Translations under genes and position numbers: made by a program
NCBI RefSeq assembly: GCF_001468085.1
Contig: NZ_LNZB01000056.1
Location: 62,001-126,000 of the forward strand
Source: Legionella waltersii
GTDB lineage: Bacteria; Pseudomonadota; Gammaproteobacteria; Legionellales; Legionellaceae
Length of the DNA: 64,000 nt
Direction: 5' to 3'
The notes under the pieces: model-generated
Told to the model about the DNA's origin: nothing
Seen by the model: the letters and a program-made list of their open reading frames with translations, nothing else
The model's database searches: none
In this document: positions 53,818-63,108 of the stretch, piece after piece
How the letters are laid out: every line of letters begins with the position of its first letter
Numbering within the stretch: position 1 is the stretch's first letter

Positions 53818-55608
53818 ATGGCAAAAACGAATTTAACGGATGTGACTTTACGTGATGCACATCAGTGTTTACTGGCAACTCGTTTGCGCACAGAAGATAT
53901 GGTGCCCATTTGCCACAAAATGGATGCGGTTGGTTTCTGGGCGATGGAGGTCTGGGGAGGTGCCACTTTTGATGCTTGTTTGCGTTTTTTAAAAGAAGAT
54001 CCATGGGGTAGATTGCGTCAATTGCGCCAAGCATTACCAAATACTCAGTTATCCATGCTTTTGCGAGGACAAAACTTACTAGGCTATAGACATTATGCAG
54101 ATGATGTAGTTAAAGAGTTTATTCAATTAGCTGTGAAAAATGGGGTAGATGTTTTTCGGATTTTTGATGCACTTAATGATGTGCGCAATATTAAAGTAGC
54201 TATCGAAACTGTCAAAGCCTATAAGAAACATGCACAAGGGACAATTTGTTACACAACAAGTCCTGTACACACCATGGATAATTTCTTAGATTTAGGGCTC
54301 AAATTGGCGGAGTTAGGTTGCGATAGCATCGCTATCAAAGACATGGCGGGCTTACTGACTCCTGAAGTAACTGTTGAACTGTATAGTCGATTAGCCTCCA
54401 AAACGAAGTTGCCTATACATTTGCATAGTCATTCTACATCTGGCTTAGCGAGCATCTGTCATTACGAGGCTATTTTAGCAGGTTGCCAACATGTTGATAC
54501 AGCGATTTCATCCTTTTCTGGTGGGGCATCTCATCCACCGTCTGAACCGTTAGTTGCCGCCCTAGCTGGTACAAAATATGATACCGAATTAAATTTAAGT
54601 TTACTTTTAGAAATTGATGATTATTTTAAGAAGGTCCGTAAAAAATATGATCAATATGAAAGTGAAGCAAAGGAAATAGATCCTCGCGTTCAACATTATC
54701 AGGTTCCTGGCGGGATGATTTCAAATTTATACAGCCAACTGAAAGAGCAGAATGCCCTTGATAAGTTGGATGAGGTACACAAAGAAATTCCTATTGTTCG
54801 TAAGGATTTAGGTTATCCTCCTCTGGTCACGCCCACTTCCCAGGTTGTTGGTTCTCAGGCAGTCATCAATGTATTAACAGGTGAGCGCTACAAAACCATT
54901 ACTAATGAAGTCAAATTATATTGCCAGGGAAGATACGGTGCCCCACCAGGGAAAATTTCTTCCTCGCTGAGGAAAAAAGCGATAGGTCATACTGAAGTGA
55001 TAGATGTTCGGCCTGCCGATTTATTGCCCAACGAGTTGAGCCAACTAAAGAAGGAAATAGGCACCTTAGCACTAAGCGAAGAGGATGTTTTGGTTTATGC
55101 TATGTTTCCAGAAGTAGGTCGTCAATTTCTAGAGCAGCGAAAACAGAATCAACTTATTCCCGAGCCTTTGTTAACTCAAGAACATTCTCAGTCTAGTCAC
55201 GCATCTTCAGAGTTTGATATCAGCTTGCATGGGGAGATGTATCACGTCAAAGTTACTGGTTTTGGTGCATCGGAACATAATCAGCAATCTTGTTATTTAT
55301 GGGTTGATGGGGTTCCAGAGGAAGTTGTTGTTCATTGGGCTGATGTAGAAAAAAATGCTGACTTTGTTGTAAGTCACAAAATTGGTCCAGGTGATATAAC
55401 AGTGGCTATTCCCGGTTCTATTGTTGCAATTCATGTTGCAGTGGGAGAGTCTGTTAAGAAAGGACAAGTGGTTCTCGTTCTAGAGGCCATGAAAATGGAA
55501 ACGGAAATCTTAGCTCCCGTTGATGGAGTAGTACATGCGATTTTATGCTCAAAAGGAGATAAGGTTACACCTGAGCAGGTGTTGATAAAATTAGAGCATA
55601 TCTCTTAG
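53818..55608 (+). CDS. oadA: Oxaloacetate decarboxylase alpha subunit / pyruvate carboxylase subunit B
   Basis: 596 aa. A carboxyltransferase domain begins TDVTLRDAHQCLLATRLRTEDM and has VFRIFDALNDVRNI and IHLHSHSTSGLA. A C-terminal biotinyl domain carries LEAMKMETEI with Lys559 as biotin site. No beta or gamma membrane subunits (oadB, oadG) are nearby, so a pyruvate carboxylase subunit B role (pycB) is as likely as sodium-pumping decarboxylation. AGGAAG precedes the ATG. Confidence 0.93.
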   Translation: MAKTNLTDVTLRDAHQCLLATRLRTEDMVPICHKMDAVGFWAMEVWGGATFDACLRFLKEDPWGRLRQLRQALPNTQLSMLLRGQNLLGYRHYADDVVKEFIQLAVKNGVDVFRIFDALNDVRNIKVAIETVKAYKKHAQGTICYTTSPVHTMDNFLDLGLKLAELGCDSIAIKDMAGLLTPEVTVELYSRLASKTKLPIHLHSHSTSGLASICHYEAILAGCQHVDTAISSFSGGASHPPSEPLVAALAGTKYDTELNLSLLLEIDDYFKKVRKKYDQYESEAKEIDPRVQHYQVPGGMISNLYSQLKEQNALDKLDEVHKEIPIVRKDLGYPPLVTPTSQVVGSQAVINVLTGERYKTITNEVKLYCQGRYGAPPGKISSSLRKKAIGHTEVIDVRPADLLPNELSQLKKEIGTLALSEEDVLVYAMFPEVGRQFLEQRKQNQLIPEPLLTQEHSQSSHASSEFDISLHGEMYHVKVTGFGASEHNQQSCYLWVDGVPEEVVVHWADVEKNADFVVSHKIGPGDITVAIPGSIVAIHVAVGESVKKGQVVLVLEAMKMETEILAPVDGVVHAILCSKGDKVTPEQVLIKLEHIS

Positions 55609-55649
55609 ATTGTGACTCGCCCTAAGGTTCTGAGAAAGAATAGAGTAGG

Positions 55650-56010
55650 GGACGGACCCTGAGGGATCGACACATTTTTTAAAAAGGGGCATTTATACCA
55701 AAGGTCAGGTGCTTCGCCGAATGGCGTTGCCTTAAGCGGTGGTATTAGGTTCATCTATCTGGCCCTCATCGGACCGCTTGCTTATGCGCGCGGCTCGGTT
55801 CCTTCGTTGCTGTCTGAATCAAATCCTAGTCACCGCAGGGAGTGAACCGAGCCGCGCGCGTCAGCAAGCGGATACGGAACTATCCGTTTTCACGAATGAC
55901 GCTGCTAAGGCAGCGCCATTCGGCGAAGCGCCTAATCTAGGCTTACTGACCATCAAAGAAGAGATGAGTCGGGGCACTATCATAGGTGTCGATTCCTCAT
56001 GGACGGACCC
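55650..56010. repeat. 10-bp direct repeats flanking element copy 3 (target-site duplication)
   Basis: GGACGGACCC occurs at 55650-55659 and again at 56001-56010, exactly bordering the element 55660-56000. Removing the element and one repeat restores a continuous GGGGACGGACCCC, itself a near-palindrome. This is the usual footprint of a transposition event with a 10-bp duplication. Confidence 0.75.
55660..56000. mobile_element. 341-bp quasi-palindromic dispersed element, copy 3
   Basis: Ends TGAGGGATCGACAC and GTGTCGATTCCTCA(T) are inverted relatives. It has the same length and internal order as copy 1: GCTTCGCC, CCTTAAGCGG, the long central inverted repeat around CGCGCGGCTCGGTT and AACCGAGCCGCGCGCG, then GGCGAAGCGC. 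A frame open across it (55739-56122) is a by-product. No transposase is encoded. It lies in the long gap between oadA and proA. Confidence 0.8.
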
Positions 56011-56490
56011 CAGTAGATTCCGTACCGATTTGGCAGTCCTAAAAGCCTATCCCAATAAAAAGAGTTTGCTTTTTTATCACAAGAGGTTAAAATTGGTCCA
56101 TCTAGGATTAATTTTGTCTTAAATGCACTCATTACGCTTATGTGCTTTCTTGTTGATGCATTTGCTAATTGGTGTGGAAAAACTGAAATTAGTATTTTCA
56201 AATAAGATAATTTTATGCTAGTTTGGAACAGTTTGTAGAAGATACACTGGCCTCTTTAAATGAAGCTTTTAAAAAGTATTAGTGCTCTTCCAAATAGATT
56301 TGTGTAGGAAATATCTAATGTGTATTTTTATTGCATTAGGGATTGACCTAGTTTTGAAGCCCTTGATTTTGTAGAAATACATTAGCTATGTGATCTAGGT
56401 ATGACTTAAAAATCTCTGGGTAGTAAACCAAACATGAGTTTTCCAGGAAGGATTGCTTCATGGGAATATCTTTGAAAGGAGTTAGAATCA
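56011..56490. other. Gene-free region upstream of proA
   Basis: About 480 bases between element copy 3 and the protease gene. A/T-rich, with no convincing gene, tRNA or long repeat. AAAGGAG just before 56491 is the proA ribosome site, so the proA promoter and any regulatory sites must lie here. Short frames ending at 56189 and 56280 look protein-like but lack starts. Confidence 0.5.
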
Positions 56491-58119
56491 ATGCACCCTA
56501 ATTATTATTTGTCGCCGATCGCTGTAGCTATTGCATTAGGGGTCGCTTCACCTGTAAAAGCGGCCGACCCGATTGCTTTGCAAAAATCAACGTTCTCAGA
56601 AGTTCAACAAAAATTTCAATTTAACGTCCCTGGTGTGCAGCAAGGGGGAGTGGTATCTGTAGACGGATTGCACTTTGTTAGCCAACACACGGATAAAAAT
56701 AAAGTAACACACGTTCGTATGCAGCAAGAATACGCCGGTTTTCCAGTTTTTGGTGGTTATGCAATTATGCATAGCAAGAACACAGCAAAAATGCTTGGCG
56801 CTGCTAAGTCAGATGTGAACATGAATGGACTTGTATACAAAGGGTTACAAAAAGAATTAGGCAAACCTAGTGCTTCTTTTGTAAAAAATGCTTCAGTTGC
56901 CCTAGAGCAATTTAAGAACAAATTTGCTAACAAAGCAGTCAGTGAAGAACAAGTGACCCCAATGGTTTACATTGATGAGAATCACAAAGCTCATTGGGCC
57001 TATAAAGTCAGCGTATTTGTGACTCATACGGATCAAATTCCTGAGCGTCCAACCGCAATCATTGATGCTGAAACCAACAAACCATTTGTGCAATGGAATG
57101 ATGTAAAAACAGGTGCTGCACCAGCTAAAGGCATGGGATTTGGCGGCAACCATAAAATGGGCGAATATCAATTTGGTAAAGATTTACCTTTATTAGAACT
57201 TACTCGCGATTCCAGTGCTGAGATGTGTTTCATGGAAAATACCGATGTGAAAGTCGTTGACATGGAACATAAATATTATTCTAAAAACAAGCCAATGCAA
57301 TTTACTTGTAGGGATAACCCAAGAGATCCAGTGAACCAATATTGGACTGGATATAAAGCCGATGGATATGATCGTGATAATGGAGCCTCTTCTCCTACTA
57401 ATGACGCATTGTATGCGGGTTATGTAATCAAGCACATGTATCATGATTGGTATGGTGTGGAAGCATTAACTAAGTCTGATGGTTCACCAATGCAGCTTGT
57501 GATGCGTGTTCATTATGGTCAGGGTTATGAAAATGCCTACTGGGATGGCAAACAAATGACCTTTGGTGATGGTGACACCATGATGTATCCATTAGTGTCA
57601 CTTGGTGTCGGTGGTCATGAAATTAGTCATGGTTTCACCGAACAACATTCAGGTCTTGAGTATTTTGGTCAATCTGGTGGTATGAACGAAGCGTTTTCTG
57701 ACATGGCTGCTCAAGCTGCCGAGTATTACTCTATGGGTAAAAACAGCTGGCAAATTGGCCCTGAAATCATGAAAGAAGACAGTGGCTACGATGCACTTCG
57801 CTACATGGATAAACCAAGTAGAGATGGAATGTCTATTGACGTTGCTGATGATTACTATGGTGGCTTAGATGTTCATTATTCAAGTGGAGTTTTTAATCAC
57901 TTATTCTATATCTTAGCAACTCAACCAAATTGGAATGCCAGAATGGCGTTTGACGTTATGGTTAAAGCAAATATGGACTATTGGACACCTTATTCAACCT
58001 TTGATGAAGGTGGTTGTGGTGTATTAAATGCTGCTAAAGACTTGAAGTATAATCTTGACGACGTTAAAAAATCGTTGAGCGATGTTACCATCAATTACCA
58101 ATCTTGCTTCACTGAATAG
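56491..58119 (+). CDS. proA: Secreted zinc metalloprotease ProA (Msp), peptidase family M4
   Basis: 542 aa preproenzyme: signal peptide (about 1-24, ending SPVKAA), an FTP/PepSY-type propeptide (about 40-205), and a thermolysin-like catalytic domain. Zinc ligands His376 and His380 and the catalytic Glu377 are in GGHEISHGF; the third ligand Glu400 in GGMNEAFSD is exactly 20 residues after His380, as in thermolysin. It is the major type II-secreted protease of Legionella. A strong AAAGGAG precedes the ATG. Its 3' end overlaps the convergent hydrolase by 11 bases. Confidence 0.97.
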   Translation: MHPNYYLSPIAVAIALGVASPVKAADPIALQKSTFSEVQQKFQFNVPGVQQGGVVSVDGLHFVSQHTDKNKVTHVRMQQEYAGFPVFGGYAIMHSKNTAKMLGAAKSDVNMNGLVYKGLQKELGKPSASFVKNASVALEQFKNKFANKAVSEEQVTPMVYIDENHKAHWAYKVSVFVTHTDQIPERPTAIIDAETNKPFVQWNDVKTGAAPAKGMGFGGNHKMGEYQFGKDLPLLELTRDSSAEMCFMENTDVKVVDMEHKYYSKNKPMQFTCRDNPRDPVNQYWTGYKADGYDRDNGASSPTNDALYAGYVIKHMYHDWYGVEALTKSDGSPMQLVMRVHYGQGYENAYWDGKQMTFGDGDTMMYPLVSLGVGGHEISHGFTEQHSGLEYFGQSGGMNEAFSDMAAQAAEYYSMGKNSWQIGPEIMKEDSGYDALRYMDKPSRDGMSIDVADDYYGGLDVHYSSGVFNHLFYILATQPNWNARMAFDVMVKANMDYWTPYSTFDEGGCGVLNAAKDLKYNLDDVKKSLSDVTINYQSCFTE

Positions 58120-58981
58120 GGTTGCATGAGTCAATAAATTGAGCCAGAAGTCGGGTTACCACTTCTGGCTCTTCCAGATGGATATGATGTCCGCCTTCAA
58201 GTTGCTTAACTTCCATATGTTTTATCGCTTTCATTCTAGCGTTGATTAGATCGGAATTGAATGCAAATCCACTTGTAGCCCAAATTAAAAGAGTTTTGCA
58301 TTGAACTTCAGAAAGACAAGAAAGAACTTGTTCCTCAGTCATTTTTAGAGGAGAGGGAATTAATAATTTTCGATCATGCCTCCAGTAATATATTCCATCT
58401 TCTTCCATCGTTCCTCTTTCACAGAGTATTTTTGCAATTTCTAACGATACATAGCCTTTTGTTGAGCGTGCTCTGGCTGCATGATCAAACGCTTTATAGC
58501 CAGTAATTTTAGAGGATTTTTTTTGGTCAAGGTAATCCATGAATGTTGTTAGTTGCTTACAAGCTGTCTCAGCGGGCAATGAAAATGGACCTAAACCTTC
58601 GATCAAGCTTAATGATAGAAATCGCTCAGGTGCGACTCCGGCAAGAAGACTTCCTAAGCAAGCTCCCATGGAATGTCCTAACAAATGTACTCTTTTCATT
58701 TTTAAAGCATTGAGTATTTCCAAAACAATAAATAGGCCATCGATAAAATGATAAATGCATCCAGCAGGCAAATGGGATGAGTGTCCATGTCCAGGAAGAT
58801 CAACGGCTACAATATAGTATTTATCTTGCAGTCCTTTGGCGATTTCATCAAAGCTATTTGCATTATCAAGCCATCCATGAAGCGCAATAATGGGTGGATT
58901 TTGTGAGTTTCCCCAAGTTTTATAGGCAATGGTAAATCCAGGGATTTGAAGATGCGTAGTATTCATGTTGATTGAGAGCAT
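58109..58981 (-). CDS. Alpha/beta-hydrolase fold protein
   Basis: 290 aa. IALHGWLDNANSFDEIA (oxyanion region), nucleophile elbow LLGHSMGACLGS with the catalytic Ser, and the C-terminal His in LEGGHHIHLEEPE. It resembles serine esterases or the MhpC/PldB-like group; the substrate is unknown. No signal peptide, so cytosolic. The start at 58981 lacks a clear ribosome site; an ATG at 58966 is an alternative. Confidence 0.9.
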   Translation of the reverse strand: MLSINMNTTHLQIPGFTIAYKTWGNSQNPPIIALHGWLDNANSFDEIAKGLQDKYYIVAVDLPGHGHSSHLPAGCIYHFIDGLFIVLEILNALKMKRVHLLGHSMGACLGSLLAGVAPERFLSLSLIEGLGPFSLPAETACKQLTTFMDYLDQKKSSKITGYKAFDHAARARSTKGYVSLEIAKILCERGTMEEDGIYYWRHDRKLLIPSPLKMTEEQVLSCLSEVQCKTLLIWATSGFAFNSDLINARMKAIKHMEVKQLEGGHHIHLEEPEVVTRLLAQFIDSCNPIQ

Positions 58982-59194
58982 TAGTTATTTTCTATAGCTT
59001 AGTACTTTATTGGACTTTGTGTAAATTGATCTTCACTGTATCTCCAGATTTCCTCCAGGGCAATCTTGGGACTTAGGCGTATCATGGCTAATTCTGGGAA
59101 GGATTTTTTTATATAAAAAATAATTTAAATATGGATTATACTTAGGAATGTTAGCCTAACTTCTGAAATTCTCACCTTGATAGAGCGATCATTT

Positions 59195-59953
59195 ATGCTA
59201 CAAAACACGAATACTGTTTCATTAATTACTTACAATATTCACAAAGGTTTTGGAGTAGGGGCAATGCGTTTTATGCTTCCAGAAATGCGCGAGGCTATTA
59301 TTAGCTTAAATCCTGATTTTGTCTTTTTACAAGAGGTTCAGGGTAAGCACAGAAAACGTGAAAAGAGAATAGAAAGCTGGCCTGATTCTCCGCAATTTGA
59401 ATACATTGCTGAGAACATTTGGCCTCATTATATTTATGCTAAAAATGCCGTTTACCAATCGGGGCATCATGGCAATGCTATCTTAAGCAAATACCCTTTT
59501 GAAAGTTTTGAAAGCATTAATTTATCCAATATCAATCGAGCATCGCGGGGTATCTTACATACTCGTCTGAAGTTGAATAATTCAATGATACATTTGTTGT
59601 GCGTACACTTGGGTCTATTTAAAGGTGAAAGAGCTGAACAGTGCAAAGCACTCATGGAAAGAATTCAGTCCGTTGTCCCATTGAATGAGCCGCTGTTAAT
59701 GGCAGGTGATTTTAACGATTGGAGAGCAGTGATCTCTAAACCCATGCACGATGATTTGGGGATAAAAGAAGCGTTTGTTGCTGTTGAAGGGCAGCATGCA
59801 CGATCTTTTCCGGCAATTAGGCCTGCATTATGTATTGATAGAGTCTATTTTCGCGGGATGCAAGTGAAAGAGGTTGCCTGTTTGCAAGGTAAACCATGGA
59901 GGCTTTTATCTGATCATTTGCCTTTGTATGCAAGCTTTGAATTGAATGGATAA
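59195..59953 (+). CDS. Endonuclease/exonuclease/phosphatase (EEP) family protein
   Basis: 252 aa from the ATG at 59195; a TTG at 59177 is possible. EEP motifs in order: LITYNIHKGFG, DFVFLQEVQG (metal-binding Glu), GHHGNAILSKYPF, LLMAGDFNDWRAVISKP (Asp/Asn pair) and LLSDHLPLYASFEL (catalytic Asp-His). Members cut DNA, phospholipids or inositol phosphates; which one is not evident. The next gene is convergent, 3 bases away. Confidence 0.9.
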   Translation: MLQNTNTVSLITYNIHKGFGVGAMRFMLPEMREAIISLNPDFVFLQEVQGKHRKREKRIESWPDSPQFEYIAENIWPHYIYAKNAVYQSGHHGNAILSKYPFESFESINLSNINRASRGILHTRLKLNNSMIHLLCVHLGLFKGERAEQCKALMERIQSVVPLNEPLLMAGDFNDWRAVISKPMHDDLGIKEAFVAVEGQHARSFPAIRPALCIDRVYFRGMQVKEVACLQGKPWRLLSDHLPLYASFELNG

Positions 59954-59956
59954 CTG

Positions 59957-60928
59957 CTATAGTTTCAGTGAGCTATCATTATACTCATCTATTAGTTCTT
60001 CTATCGACCTATCAATTGGTTGAGAAAAAAATAGGGAGGAACTTTGGGTAGTGGTGGTGAGTTGGGTCTTGACTTTGGCTTCACTGATTAAAGACTCAAG
60101 GAGAATTCCACTCACGGTAATTCCCGAATTGGTTAAAGTGGCAATTTGTAAAAATAACTCTTTAGTGAGTTTTTTATGATTCTCACGAAGCCATGTCAAA
60201 CTGCAGATATTGTCTAAAGAGATTAGCCTCGCTTTACACAAATCATTAATGCAATTAATACTCAATTGATCTTCAAAGTACAAAAGATTTTGCGTAATGA
60301 TTAACGTGACGGGCATGGACTCTTTTAGTTCAGGATCTTTCCAATAATCATCAAAACGAGAGCTGAGATCTTTAGCAAAATCCATGCTTGCAACAGATTT
60401 GGAGCGTTTAAGAGCTAAATCCATATCTACTAGAGTAACTTCTCCAGTATCTAATGCGGTTAGAAAATTACCTCTGGTTGCAGCATCCACGACTATTCTT
60501 CGGGTATCATTGTATAATTCGATAAGTTTATTTGCTATCTCGGCATCGGTTGAAGGCCTTGTGTTTGTTATGTAAGGGGAAACCCAACCAAGCTTATATC
60601 TCCCTGCAAAAGGTAATTTACGGTTGACTTCGTTCCATACTCTAATCGCACGGTCTGGAGTATTCATTGCATTTAGAATGGGTTTGTCTTTCTCTACAAT
60701 CGGATATTTGAGAACCCATGGCCCCTCATAATCGCTAGTTGGAACTAATTTAGATGGACCAAAATTTGATCGCCAACTGATGTTGTTAGCTCCTTGTCCT
60801 ATAGATAACCACTGATAACTCGATTGTGAACTTTGCGTGCTAGCTTCTGAGTTAGAAGGATTATTATCTTTATCCATGTTTTCGATAGTAGAATCTTTTG
60901 CTGAGGAGTCATTGTCAATTAATGGCAT
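59957..60928 (-). CDS. Kinase-like protein, candidate Dot/Icm effector
   Basis: 323 aa without signal or membrane segment. After a Ser/Asn-rich start (about 1-38) come SIGQGANNISW (Gly-rich loop, 43-51), WVLKYPI with Lys74, RVWNEVNRK with Glu100, VVDAATRGNFL with Asp148 and Asn154, and VTLVDMDLAL with Asp168. These fall in the order of the protein-kinase ATP-binding Lys, alphaC Glu, catalytic loop and metal-binding Asp. The C-terminus DRSIEELIDEYNDSSLKL is Glu/Asp-rich like a Dot/Icm translocation signal. No classical HRD or DFG, so it may be a divergent or pseudokinase. The first 20 or so residues are also Asp/Ser rich. Confidence 0.65.
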   Translation of the reverse strand: MPLIDNDSSAKDSTIENMDKDNNPSNSEASTQSSQSSYQWLSIGQGANNISWRSNFGPSKLVPTSDYEGPWVLKYPIVEKDKPILNAMNTPDRAIRVWNEVNRKLPFAGRYKLGWVSPYITNTRPSTDAEIANKLIELYNDTRRIVVDAATRGNFLTALDTGEVTLVDMDLALKRSKSVASMDFAKDLSSRFDDYWKDPELKESMPVTLIITQNLLYFEDQLSINCINDLCKARLISLDNICSLTWLRENHKKLTKELFLQIATLTNSGITVSGILLESLISEAKVKTQLTTTTQSSSLFFSQPIDRSIEELIDEYNDSSLKL

Positions 60929-61124
60929 AGAAGATAGGTTGATTGCTTATAAAAATATTGAACACAACTAATATCAAATATTCAATTTGAAAGCAATACA
61001 TGGCCAATAAGAGTGTGGATATTTGGGATTCATTATGATTTATAAATAATTCCACTGTCTACTAATAGAACTATGAGGATTAATAATGTAAAATATGGCA
61101 ATTTAAAATTAGAAGATATTAAAA

Positions 61125-62978
61125 ATGCCATTTGAAATTGAGTTAGCAACAAAACATGAAACCGATAAATGGTCCCTAGAACAAACCAAGGAGGCTTTAG
61201 AGTTACAAGATTTATTGGACAAAGATGATAGGAAAGGTTATGGGGAGCGCTTGATTGAACTTTCAAAAGAGAGTAATGGAGCGCATGAGTTTACTCGAAT
61301 AGATGGCAAAATTTATGAATTTTTAAACAAAAATGAAAAAATTGAGGTTTTTATTAAATTCCAAGTAAAAAAATCCGTCATTACTTGGTCATTTCTTGCC
61401 CCTAAGGATGTAACTTTTCAATCGTTTAGAGATCGGGTGTTTAATACAGCAGCTATGGCCCATTCCTGCGTTGATAATTCATGTGAAACCTATTACCGAG
61501 GTACCGATCATCTGCATATTAGAGAAATGCATAGTTGTGAAGAAGAAGCTAGATACAATCATAATCACTATCGCACTGCAGATGGCGGACCTGTTACACC
61601 AATTGAAGTTTATCAGCATTTAGTTGCTTTTTGTGCACAACAAGAGGGTAGGCAATTTATTACTTCCATAGAAGAGAGAGATGACATTATATTAAAATAC
61701 GCTCTGTATTGGGCTGAATTTAATGCGGATATCAATTATGTCGCTCTCTTTTTAATGGATAAAGAACAGGGATTTAAGCAAATTAATCAGAGATTGCTTG
61801 ATATTGCTAGGATAGGAACACTTACCCCTGATCAAGCTGATGAAAAGTTGGATAAGTTCTTTTCTTCCACTCATGGCCGAAATATTCTGCATTTAGCATC
61901 CAAAAAAGGTTTGCCTTTGGATAAATTGAGCGATGTTAAAAATTATTTGAAATCTACCTATCGACAGATCTATTTAAAAGTATCATCTCCTATTCAAAAA
62001 GCAATTGCATCTGATCCTTCGCTTGAATCTGTTAAATCAGACGTAACTATTGTTGGAGGTTCGAAGAGCCCAAGTCGCCAAAGTCCTAGGGATGAGTACT
62101 TGTCGTCTTCTGATCAGCAGCTGGATGATATTGATAAGTTAGAGTTTCAGACTTTTGCAAGTGATGTGATCAAGCATTGTCGAAACATTGATAAGAAGTT
62201 GTTACAGGATTTGGAGTTAGAGGATTTTCGTAAAGGATTGCTATTATACTATGCACTGCGAACCGCTCAGATAAATTCAAAATTTGAATTAACCTTGGGT
62301 GAGCAACGCTTTCATTCTGATCTGACTACTGATGCAAAAATAAAGCAAATGTTAAAAGAGTTACCTTCCTTACAAGTCGGTTCTACGGAAAGTTCGATAG
62401 GTGGTGTATTATTGAGTAAATTGATCAATTGGGTTAAAAAATCCACTCCTGAGTTGGATAAGTGGGTTGCCTGGGTGAAAGTAAATGGTTCTCAAAGCTT
62501 TGGGTCAAGAATTTCAGGCGTCAGGCTAGTTGATGGCACTGTTAATTTATCTGTTTTACCCCCTAAACCAACTTCAAACACAAATGGTGGGTTTATTGAC
62601 ATTGATTTTGGAGAGGCCGCCTTAAAGACGGTATTTTTACCTAAATCAACAACAGTTCAATTGCCTTCTAAAACATCTGAAAGACACGAATCACTTAAAG
62701 TAGAATTAGGACATGAATTAAAATCATTAGTGGATCAGCAGTTGACTGTAAATAAGTTAGAACGAAGTGTATTTCAAGCAAAAGTTCAGGTGATTGAAGC
62801 CGCTTTATCTGTTCTTGCAGGAAAATCGTCAAAGAAGGATTTAGAGGCAGCTATGACGAAGAATAAAGGGTGGAATAGTGTTTCTTCAACTGGGTTTAAA
62901 AGCAGATTAGAAGTTAAAATTCAAGAAGTTATCGATTTGTACACTCCGGAAGCAAGTCTAGGTACAAAATTGAGCTAG
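61125..62978 (+). CDS. Large protein of unknown fold, candidate Dot/Icm effector
   Basis: 617 aa, hydrophilic, no signal peptide and no clear membrane helix. Residues about 110-150 are rich in Cys and His (MAHSCVDNSC, DHLHIREMHSC, NHNHYR), which could bind metal. GRNILHLASKKGLPLDKL near 250 looks like one ankyrin repeat. The C-terminal third (about 520-617) is helical and charged. AGAAG is 9 bases before the ATG. Isolated, with its own terminator, next to another effector candidate. I recognise no family. Confidence 0.6.
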   Translation: MPFEIELATKHETDKWSLEQTKEALELQDLLDKDDRKGYGERLIELSKESNGAHEFTRIDGKIYEFLNKNEKIEVFIKFQVKKSVITWSFLAPKDVTFQSFRDRVFNTAAMAHSCVDNSCETYYRGTDHLHIREMHSCEEEARYNHNHYRTADGGPVTPIEVYQHLVAFCAQQEGRQFITSIEERDDIILKYALYWAEFNADINYVALFLMDKEQGFKQINQRLLDIARIGTLTPDQADEKLDKFFSSTHGRNILHLASKKGLPLDKLSDVKNYLKSTYRQIYLKVSSPIQKAIASDPSLESVKSDVTIVGGSKSPSRQSPRDEYLSSSDQQLDDIDKLEFQTFASDVIKHCRNIDKKLLQDLELEDFRKGLLLYYALRTAQINSKFELTLGEQRFHSDLTTDAKIKQMLKELPSLQVGSTESSIGGVLLSKLINWVKKSTPELDKWVAWVKVNGSQSFGSRISGVRLVDGTVNLSVLPPKPTSNTNGGFIDIDFGEAALKTVFLPKSTTVQLPSKTSERHESLKVELGHELKSLVDQQLTVNKLERSVFQAKVQVIEAALSVLAGKSSKKDLEAAMTKNKGWNSVSSTGFKSRLEVKIQEVIDLYTPEASLGTKLS

Positions 62979-63043
62979 AATCTTAGTTAAAACGTTCTTG
63001 AGCTAAGCTTCCCGATACCTTGAATTAAATAGATTTACTGAGC

Positions 63044-63078
63044 ACCCAACACCAAGAGGAATGGTGCTGGGTATTTTT
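63044..63078 (+). terminator. Intrinsic terminator after the 61125-62978 gene
   Basis: ACCCAACACC (63044-63053) pairs with GGTGCTGGGT (63063-63072) at 9 of 10 positions over a 9-base loop, followed by A and TTTTT (63074-63078). The T-tract is on the plus strand, so it ends transcription of the plus-strand gene whose stop lies 66 bases upstream. Confidence 0.8.
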
Positions 63079-63108
63079 CACTTCTAATACAGTACTGTTG
63101 AATTGGAA

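Noticed and set aside
55739..56122. 127-aa plus-strand open frame over element copy 3
   Set aside because: It runs through the palindromic element and on into its flank; a similar frame in copy 2 (43368-43574) shares only the element part. No ribosome site.
56050..56285. Protein-like short frames without starts upstream of proA
   Set aside because: Two fragments in different phases end at 56189 and 56280; they could be remains of a broken gene, but no family is recognisable and chance is not excluded.
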